Below, in pieces: positions 1 through 4,962 of a stretch of 6,144 nucleotides of DNA; position 1 is the first letter of the stretch; each line of letters starts with the position of its first letter. A program made the translations under genes and the position numbers. Location of the stretch: assembly GCA_035559715.1 (NCBI GenBank), contig DATMAW010000209.1, positions 1-6,144 of the forward strand. Reading direction: 5' to 3'. Source of the stretch: JACQHC01 sp035559715 (GTDB lineage: Bacteria; Gemmatimonadota; Gemmatimonadetes; Gemmatimonadales; GWC2-71-9). The notes beneath the pieces were generated by a model that ran no database searches, was not told where the DNA came from, and saw only the letters and a list, made by a program, of their open reading frames with translations.

Positions 1-183
1 CAGGGCTTCGTCCTGAAGGCCGCCCACCATGGCCTGGTATACGGCCGCTTCGTCGCGCGCGGCGGCGATGGCGGTGCTGAGCCGAAGCAGGGCAGCCTGG
101 CGGCGCGCGCCGGCGTTGGCCCGGCGCGTGGGCGCGCCACGCGGAGCAGTGCGCGGACGGGCCACGGGGCCGTCAGCCCGCAT
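1..183 (-). CDS. N-terminus of a second GAF-domain protein, probably a paralogous hybrid kinase (partial, runs off left edge)
   Basis: An ATG at 181-183 opens a frame with no stop down to base 1, giving 61 residues. The first 26 or so are rich in Arg, Pro and Ala and look disordered. The rest (RRQAALLRLSTAIAAARDEA, then VYQAMVGGLQDEAL) matches the lead-in helix of the first GAF domain of the kinase just upstream, including an identical ARRQAALLRLS block and the MVGGLQDEAL / VVSGLHDESL pair. The ATG overlaps the upstream kinase stop (TGA, 173-175) by 11 bp, so the two are probably translationally coupled; no strong Shine-Dalgarno lies at normal spacing (a GGGAG sits about 17 nt upstream). The domains after this GAF start are outside the window. 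A second sensor kinase is the likeliest identity, but any GAF-containing signalling protein (for example a diguanylate cyclase) is possible. Confidence 0.75.
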   Translation of the reverse strand, partial: MRADGPVARPRTAPRGAPTRRANAGARRQAALLRLSTAIAAARDEAAVYQAMVGGLQDEAL

Positions 184-2950
184 GGGCGCGCGCGGCGATG
201 AGCTCCCGCAGCTCGGTCGCGAGCGCCTCCTGGGTGTTCCCGCTCTTGGCGACGATGCGCTGGACGCCGCCGTTCAGTCGCTGGCGGTCCTCGGACGTGA
301 GGTCCTTGGCCGTGATCACGACCACGGGAATCCCGCGGCACGCGTCCCGGGCTCGGAACGCCTCCAGGAACTCGAACCCGTCCATCTCCGGCATCATCAA
401 GTCCAGCAACACGAGATCGGGCGGCCGCTGCTCCGCCGCGCGCTCCAGTCCCTCCCGCCCGTTGGCAGCCTCGACGACGGCCCAGCCCTGCTTCTGGAAT
501 ACTCGTCGCAACAGCTGGCGCGTGGCTCTATGATCCTCGACAATGAGCACCGTGGGATGTGCGCCCCGCGTGTGACGCCCGAGCACGGCCGCCAGGCGCG
601 CTCGATCAATGGGCTTCGTGAGGTACTCCGCAGCGCCGAGCGTGAAGCCCAGGTTGCGTTCGTCCACCACCGTGACCATGACGACCGGAACGTCGGCCGT
701 GTCGGGGCTGGCTTTCAGGGCTGCGAGCACGGCCCACCCGTCCATCCCCGGCATCACCACATCGAGTGTGATCACGTCCGGCTTCTCCTCCCTTGCCACG
801 CGCAGGCCATCCGTGCCGGATGGAGCCTCGAGCACCCGGAACCCTTCCCTCACGAGGAACCGCGCCAGGAGATTCCTGGCGGCGTCTTCATCGTCAATGA
901 CGAGCACGGTGCCCAGGGCTCCGCGTCCCTGCGCCGCCCCCGGCGCCACCGCCGCCCGAATCGGGAGCCGTACCGTAAACGCGGAGCCCTTGCCCATCTC
1001 GCTTGCCACACTGACGTCCCCGCCCATCATCTGGCAGAACTTGCGGGAGATCGCGAGGCCAAGTCCCGTGCCGCCGTACTTGCTCGCGGTTGACGCATCC
1101 GCCTGCGCAAAGGCCTCGAACAGGCGCGCCTGCTGCGCCGGCGTCATGCCGATGCCGGTATCGCTCACCCGGCACACCAGCCATTCGCCGGCGTCGTCAC
1201 GCTCCCGCGCGGTGGCCAGCGTGATCGTCCCGCGCTCGGTGAACTTCGCCGCGTTGGACAGGAGGTTAAGCAGGACCTGACGAACCCGCGTCTGGTCGGC
1301 GTGGATCATGCCGGTCTCTCCCCCGCGGGACAGCACCAGCCGGTTGCCGTGCTTCTCCACCAGCGGGCGGACCGTGGCCGCCACGTCGTCCACCAGCCGC
1401 TGGACCTCGAACGTCTCGAGATGCAGCTCCATCCGGCCAGCTTCGATCTTGGACAGGTCGAGCACGTCGTTGATCAGCGTGAGCAGGTGCCGTCCGGCGG
1501 CGCGGATCTTCTCCAGGTCCGGCACCAGCGCGATGTACCCGCCGTCCTCCGCGTCCTCCTGGAGCATCTCGCTGTAGCCCAGAATGGCGTTCAGCGGCGT
1601 ACGCAGTTCGTGACTCATGCTGGCCAGAAACTGGCCCTTGGCCTCGTTGGCCGTTTCCGCCAGCCGGCGCGCCTCCAGCAGCGCGGTGACGTCGTGATAC
1701 AGGCCCATCATGCCGACGCGCTCGCCGTTCACAATCACGGGCACGGCCAGGATCTCGACGTCCACCAGGCGGCCGTCGCGGCGGCGGCGCCGGCCCAGAA
1801 CCTTCACCGACTCGGTGGTAGCCTGGCGCGTGTAGGCCACGGCCTCGGACCGGGTTTCGTCCGAGGTGATCAGCTCGTCCAGGTTGCGACCCAGGATGTC
1901 GCGTTCGGAGTACAGGAACAGCTCCTCGAAGGCGGGGTTGCACGCCACCACGTTGTGCCCCACGTCCACGGTGACGATCGCCACGGGGCTGTTCCGCACC
2001 AGTTCCTCGAAGTAGCGCTTCTGGTGCTGCGCCGCCGTGAACAGCCGGGCGTTTTCGATGGCCATGGCTGCCTGCGGAGCGAACAGCCCGAGCAGGCGCA
2101 GGTCAGTCTCGGCGAAATGACGATCGGGGCCGTGGTGCCAGCAGTTCATCACGCCGAGCAGGCGGTTCCCAACCACCAGCGGAAGGACGATCATCGCGTG
2201 GACGTCAAGGTCGGCGTAGCGGCTGGAGCGTCCCTCCCAACGCCGATAGTCAGCGATGACCAGTGGCTCGTGCGTCCGGGCTACGTGCCCCATGGCCCCC
2301 TCGGTGACCGACAGGCGCGTGCCGACCGGTGCGGCACCTGTGTTGAGGGACGCGGCAATGACGATCTCTTGCGTGCCTTCCTCGAGGATGCCCAGCTCCC
2401 CGCCCGCCGCTCCCATCAGGGCGACGGCCCGGTGCAGGGTGGCCTGGAGGACGCGGGACAATTCCATCGCGGACGATAGGTCCGCCAGCGTTTCCAGCAC
2501 GGCGCGCTGTTCGTCAGCGCGCCGGTGCTCCGCGACCAGGTGCGCCTGCTGTTGGGCCAGCAAGCGGGCGCGGGCGAGCGCAATGCTCGCCTGGTTCGCG
2601 GCCGCGGCCAGGATGTCGAAATCGTCCGTGCTGAAGGCGTCCGGGCGTTCGCTCTCGACGACCAGCACGCCCACCGGGTGTCCGTCGAGCACCAGTGGCA
2701 CGTCCACCTCCGAGCCGGTGCCGAGCCCGGGCACGTACGCGGGGTCACGAGACACGACCGCAGTGTATTGGAGCTTCCCGGTCGCCAGCGCTCGCGCGCT
2801 CAGCCCCTTGCCACGCGGGACGACATAGCCCGTGGGCAGGTCGCTCCAACCCACGGAGGCGCGGAGCACCGGATCACCGAGGGCCTCGTCAACGAGGAAC
2901 AACGCGACGAAGTTGTAGCCCAGGGACTCGTCGTGAAGCCCGCTCACCAC
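173..2950 (-). CDS. Hybrid sensor histidine kinase, GAF-GAF-PAS-HisKA-HATPase-REC-REC (true N-terminus lies further upstream)
   Basis: This is a soluble multi-domain sensor kinase that should autophosphorylate on His and pass phosphate to its own receiver domains. Numbering is from the GTG at 2948-2950. The order is GAF1 (to about 130), GAF2 (about 150-305), PAS (about 312-425), HisKA (about 435-505) with His447 in MSHELRTPLN, HATPase (about 545-665) with the N box at Asn566, SDTGIGM (Asp597), LFEAF, and GGTGLGLAI (626-634). REC1 (about 680-792) has Asp686/Asp687, phosphoacceptor Asp730, Thr760 and Lys779-Pro. REC2 (about 800-915) has Glu805/Asp806, Asp850, Thr880 and Lys902 followed by Ser rather than Pro. 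All residues needed for kinase and receiver chemistry are present. No membrane segment or signal peptide is visible, so it should be cytoplasmic; the GAF and PAS ligands are unknown. There is no Hpt or output domain, so phosphate presumably goes to a separate protein or REC acts through binding. The GTG at 2950 cuts into GAF1 and is probably not the real start (see the upstream extension entry). The stop overlaps the next gene. Confidence 0.93.
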   Translation of the reverse strand: MVSGLHDESLGYNFVALFLVDEALGDPVLRASVGWSDLPTGYVVPRGKGLSARALATGKLQYTAVVSRDPAYVPGLGTGSEVDVPLVLDGHPVGVLVVESERPDAFSTDDFDILAAAANQASIALARARLLAQQQAHLVAEHRRADEQRAVLETLADLSSAMELSRVLQATLHRAVALMGAAGGELGILEEGTQEIVIAASLNTGAAPVGTRLSVTEGAMGHVARTHEPLVIADYRRWEGRSSRYADLDVHAMIVLPLVVGNRLLGVMNCWHHGPDRHFAETDLRLLGLFAPQAAMAIENARLFTAAQHQKRYFEELVRNSPVAIVTVDVGHNVVACNPAFEELFLYSERDILGRNLDELITSDETRSEAVAYTRQATTESVKVLGRRRRRDGRLVDVEILAVPVIVNGERVGMMGLYHDVTALLEARRLAETANEAKGQFLASMSHELRTPLNAILGYSEMLQEDAEDGGYIALVPDLEKIRAAGRHLLTLINDVLDLSKIEAGRMELHLETFEVQRLVDDVAATVRPLVEKHGNRLVLSRGGETGMIHADQTRVRQVLLNLLSNAAKFTERGTITLATARERDDAGEWLVCRVSDTGIGMTPAQQARLFEAFAQADASTASKYGGTGLGLAISRKFCQMMGGDVSVASEMGKGSAFTVRLPIRAAVAPGAAQGRGALGTVLVIDDEDAARNLLARFLVREGFRVLEAPSGTDGLRVAREEKPDVITLDVVMPGMDGWAVLAALKASPDTADVPVVMVTVVDERNLGFTLGAAEYLTKPIDRARLAAVLGRHTRGAHPTVLIVEDHRATRQLLRRVFQKQGWAVVEAANGREGLERAAEQRPPDLVLLDLMMPEMDGFEFLEAFRARDACRGIPVVVITAKDLTSEDRQRLNGGVQRIVAKSGNTQEALATELRELIAARAHAG

Positions 2951-3176
2951 CCGCCGGGCGATGGTGTCCTCGTCGAGTGACGCGGCGAGTTCAGCGCTGA
3001 GACGCAGGAGCGCGGCTTGCCGGCGGGCGACGCGGCTCTCGGAGGAGGACGGGGGACTGCGGCGCTTGCGACGTGCCGTGGCGCGACCCGGCTGGTTGGG
3101 CAGGAGTTGTCCCAGGGGAGGGGGTTACAAGCTTACGGTCGTAACGAGGCCGGGGCCAGGGCTCGCTGCGAGACAT
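2951..3176 (-). other. Probable true N-terminal coding extension of the hybrid kinase, apparently interrupted by a frameshift
   Basis: The kinase frame stays open upstream of 2950 as far as a TAA at 3125-3127. Its translation includes ARRQAALLRLSAELAASLDE followed by DTIARRVV, which is the missing first helix of GAF1 and matches the downstream paralog. This open stretch contains no ATG, GTG or TTG, only CTG (3113-3115, 3101-3103, 3005-3007). In the neighbouring frame an ATG at 3174-3176 has a GGGAG Shine-Dalgarno (3182-3186) with a 5-nt spacer and lies 28 bp past the hydrolase stop. That frame runs without a stop to 2991-2993. Removing one base anywhere between about 3049 and 3127, for instance in the C5-T-C4 tract (minus strand, 3115-3124), would join this start to the kinase and give a protein of about 1000 residues. 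Translation of the coding extension is certain by homology to the paralog; the frameshift is inferred. A rare CTG start is the alternative. Confidence 0.6.
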
Positions 3177-3181
3177 TCGAT

Positions 3182-3186
3182 CTCCC
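3182..3186 (-). promoter_or_regulatory. Shine-Dalgarno GGGAG for the inferred kinase start
   Basis: On the minus strand GGGAG is followed by ATCGA and then ATG (3174-3176). The 5-nt spacer is normal, and the site lies between the hydrolase stop (3205) and the kinase. It decides in favour of 3176 as the kinase start if a one-base frameshift is accepted. Confidence 0.45.
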
Positions 3187-3204
3187 GTCGGCTGCCCCGG
3201 TCGT

Positions 3205-4113
3205 TCACCAACTTCGCGGCACGGCCGAGCCCGCCCCAAGCCACCGCCTCACCTCCAGGTCGAGCGCGCGGACGGCCGCCGCCGCCGCTCCGGGCTGCTC
3301 CTCGTGGATGAAGTGACCTGCGTTCTCCACCACGACCACACGAAATTGCGGCACCTCCGCCCGGAGTATTGCGACCTCCTGCTCCGGCGTCCGCCCGGAG
3401 TGCGGTGTGCCACCCAGAAGAAGCACCACCGGGCAGCGAATCCGCGCCAGGTTACCGCGCAACGCTTCGGGCTCGCTGGATCGGGCGATCCCCTGGAACG
3501 CTGACAACGTGGCCTCGGGGTTTCGCATCGCCTCGGCGGCGTAACCGTGGATGACGGTCTCCGTGACCCACGCCGGGTTGGCCGAGACCTCGCGCAACTC
3601 GCGCCGGTAGTGGTAGAAGATCGCCTCCGGCCCCGCCACGCGTTTCAACAGTGGGGCGAGTGCCATCAGGCGGCGGAACCTGCGTCCGGTTGCGGCTTCC
3701 GCCGGCCCTCCTTCCAGCAGCAACAGTCCGCCAACCAGTTCCGGCCGGCGGTAGGCCAGCCGCAGCGCCACGGAGCCGCCCATCGAATGCGCCACGACCA
3801 CCGCCGGCCCCAAATCGAGGGAGTCCATGACCGCCGCGATGCGGTCGGCCTGCGCCGTGAGCGAATAGTCGGCGTTCCGCGGCCGCGAGGATCCACCGAT
3901 GCCCAGTGGCTCGATGACGACCGCCCGCCGGCCGTCCGCCACGATCGAATCCGCCAGGTGGCGAAGTCCGAATGCCGAGCCGATGAGCCCCGGCAGCATG
4001 ATGACGGGTTCCCCGGCGCCCGTGCTCACCACGCGAAGCGATTCGCTCGCGGCAACGGCCACGCGCACGGTATGCGTCGTGTCCACGGCGAGGATCGCGA
4101 GAAGCATGAGCAT
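3205..4113 (-). CDS. Alpha/beta-fold hydrolase (serine nucleophile), possibly exported
   Basis: This is a 302-residue protein of the usual size for alpha/beta hydrolases, likely an esterase- or lactonase-like enzyme of unknown substrate. The oxyanion segment is VIMLPGLIGS (about 37-46), with PG where many relatives have HG. The nucleophile is Ser110 in VVAHSMGGS (106-114). The catalytic His is His267 in AGHFIHEEQP. A cap region covers roughly 136-215. The usual acid after strand 7 is missing: the segment reads LLLGGTPHSG (231-240). Glu134 in LLLLEGG, directly after strand 6, is a candidate replacement, a position used in some haloalkane dehalogenase-type enzymes. The first ten residues (MLMLLAILAV) are hydrophobic but lack a basic start, so export is uncertain. 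A second ATG lies two codons in, and a stop at 4123-4125 rules out a longer start. A weak AAGG lies about 12 nt upstream. It sits 119 bp after the small exported protein gene and very close to the kinase, suggesting cotranscription. Confidence 0.88.
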   Translation of the reverse strand: MLMLLAILAVDTTHTVRVAVAASESLRVVSTGAGEPVIMLPGLIGSAFGLRHLADSIVADGRRAVVIEPLGIGGSSRPRNADYSLTAQADRIAAVMDSLDLGPAVVVAHSMGGSVALRLAYRRPELVGGLLLLEGGPAEAATGRRFRRLMALAPLLKRVAGPEAIFYHYRRELREVSANPAWVTETVIHGYAAEAMRNPEATLSAFQGIARSSEPEALRGNLARIRCPVVLLLGGTPHSGRTPEQEVAILRAEVPQFRVVVVENAGHFIHEEQPGAAAAAVRALDLEVRRWLGAGSAVPRSW

Positions 4114-4232
4114 CAGCGGCGCTTACCTTTCGTTCCACGCCGGGATGGCGACGATCTGGCGCAGACCGGCGCCGCCGCGAGCAACCGGCCGCCCGCCACC
4201 TCCGCTTGGTGATACCGAGCGGCCCGTGCCAG
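4114..4232 (-). other. Short intergenic gap between the exported small protein and the hydrolase
   Basis: This 119-bp gap is GC-rich. I see no U-tract terminator and no clear promoter, so readthrough from the upstream gene into the hydrolase is plausible. A GGAGG motif lies at about 4200-4204 but is far from any supported start. One minus-strand frame is open across it and ends at 4123, with the last residues reading IVAIPAWNER; there is no supported start, so I do not call a gene. Confidence 0.4.
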
Positions 4233-4691
4233 TTACGGCTTGGCCATGCTCATCGGCACCGTGAAGATCTGATCCGCGTGCGACGAGTAGTACTTCAGGA
4301 ACAACGCCAGCGATTCATCAAACGCCTTGCGCTCGGCCGTGCCTTCTTTTGGCTGGTTGTTCCGGGTCCACTGCTGACAGGGATCGCACGGCGCCGTGAC
4401 CGCGCTCCAATTCGGGTACTCGGCGATGATCACGATGTCCGACGAGTTCGCGCCGTACCAATGCTGCCCCACTCGGTAAGAGATGACGTTGGGGTTCGTG
4501 CGGGCCGGCGGCACCATCCACTTCTCGATGTATTGCATGACCTTCGCGCGATCCTCTCCCAGCGGCACCTGGAAGCTCGAGACGGTGACGACGTGAACCT
4601 CGGGTTGCGCCGGGGCGGCTTGCGCCTGCGCCGTTCGAGCCGGCACTAGAGCGACGCCAAGCAAGAGCGTGATGCAAGGGAGACGGGACAT
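4233..4691 (-). CDS. Small exported protein with dimeric alpha/beta-barrel-like layout and a CxxC pair
   Basis: This is 152 residues from the ATG at 4689-4691, chosen because AGGAGG sits 4 nt upstream and a signal peptide follows directly; a longer frame to a GTG at 4829 exists but adds only low-complexity Arg/Pro/Ser residues. MSRLPCITLLLGVALVPA with a TAQAQA cleavage region near residues 20-25 indicates Sec export to the periplasm or outside. The mature part (about 125 residues) reads as strand (VHVVTVSSFQVP, 32-43), helix (DRAKVMQYIEKW, 47-58), strand (VISYRVGQHWYG), strand (SDIVIIAEYPNW), then a C-terminal helix (about 117-137). That order suits the ferredoxin-like dimeric alpha/beta-barrel (antibiotic monooxygenase/EthD-type) fold, here inferred only from layout. 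Cys102 and Cys105 form a CDPC motif that could make a disulfide or bind metal. Function is not known; a periplasmic ligand-binding or stress protein is a guess. It has its own likely promoter and may lead the downstream genes. Confidence 0.82.
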   Translation of the reverse strand: MSRLPCITLLLGVALVPARTAQAQAAPAQPEVHVVTVSSFQVPLGEDRAKVMQYIEKWMVPPARTNPNVISYRVGQHWYGANSSDIVIIAEYPNWSAVTAPCDPCQQWTRNNQPKEGTAERKAFDESLALFLKYYSSHADQIFTVPMSMAKP

Positions 4692-4695
4692 GGAG

Positions 4696-4701
4696 CCTCC
4701 T
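4696..4701 (-). promoter_or_regulatory. Strong Shine-Dalgarno AGGAGG of the exported protein gene
   Basis: The minus strand reads AGGAGGCTCCATG, a full consensus ribosome binding site 4 nt before the ATG at 4691. It fixes the start at 4691 rather than the upstream GTG at 4829. It is preceded by an eight-C run and a pyrimidine-rich leader. Confidence 0.8.
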
Positions 4702-4735
4702 GGGGGGGGAAGGGAGAGGGTAGGTGGGCGGCGCA

Positions 4736-4764
4736 ACGATACAGCCGGGCTTGCCCGCTTGCAA
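4736..4764 (-). promoter_or_regulatory. Putative sigma70-type promoter for the exported protein gene
   Basis: The minus strand has TTGCAA (4759-4764), a 17-bp spacer, then TATCGT (4736-4741). Each box matches four of six consensus bases and the spacing is ideal. Transcription would begin near 4729, giving a leader of about 38 nt before the ATG. The -35 box sits in a perfect palindrome CTTGCAAG (4758-4765), and the spacer holds a CGGG-CTTG-CCCG inverted repeat (4746-4757), either of which could be an operator half or chance in GC-rich DNA. Confidence 0.4.
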
Positions 4765-4962
4765 GTTCGAAGCGGATCGCTCACCTTGCATTCAGGCGAG
4801 GTGCGGCCACGGCCAGCATCACGTATCACGGTGCCCCGGCGCGATTGATGTCAGGCGCCATCCCGGGAAGGCGTAGACAGGCGTCGCGTAACGGGGCATA
4901 AGCAGTCGCTGAACAGGACCCTGGTCGCCCTCGCCCGCCGGGCGGCCCTGGGACTTTCGACC
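4765..4962 (-). other. Intergenic region between the aminotransferase and the exported protein promoter
   Basis: I find no gene here. Minus-strand frames crossing it are extensions or shadows of flanking genes with low-complexity translations. It contains a possible post-stop hairpin (4914-4950) and a short direct repeat ATCACG at 4818-4823 and 4825-4830. Confidence 0.45.
4914..4950 (-). terminator. Possible hairpin after the aminotransferase, no U-tract
   Basis: Twelve bases after the aminotransferase stop, the minus strand pairs CAGGGCC (4944-4950) with GGTCCTG (4914-4920), seven pairs including one G-U. The loop contains a further GCCC-GGC-GGGC mini-stem. No run of T follows, so it is not a classical intrinsic terminator; it could still mark the 3' end or be chance. 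Confidence 0.25.

Noticed and set aside
29..1093. 354-codon plus-strand open frame
   Set aside because: It lies antisense to the receiver and ATPase domains of the kinase, whose motifs are complete; the plus-strand translation is rich in Arg, His and Pro with no domain, as expected for a shadow in high-GC DNA.
1301..2479. 392-codon plus-strand open frame
   Set aside because: It is antisense to the kinase GAF2, PAS and HisKA regions; the His/Gln/Val-rich translation has no recognisable motif.
2991..3239. 82-codon minus-strand frame as a separate small gene
   Set aside because: It overlaps the hydrolase end and the kinase N-terminal coding region; its ATG at 3176 is better explained as the displaced start of the kinase than as an independent Pro/Arg-rich protein.
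3547..4212. 221-codon plus-strand open frame opposite the hydrolase
   Set aside because: The minus strand encodes a full alpha/beta hydrolase with nucleophile and histidine motifs; the plus frame is low-complexity Arg/His/Gln.
4692..4829. Longer start (GTG 4829) for the exported protein gene
   Set aside because: It would bury the signal peptide behind 46 low-complexity residues and ignore the AGGAGG site 4 nt before the ATG at 4691; the putative promoter also lies inside this stretch.
4931..4945. GCCCG/CGGGC inverted repeat as an intrinsic terminator
   Set aside because: The stem is only four pairs with a tiny loop and no T run follows on the minus strand; it is only noted as part of the weaker branched hairpin.
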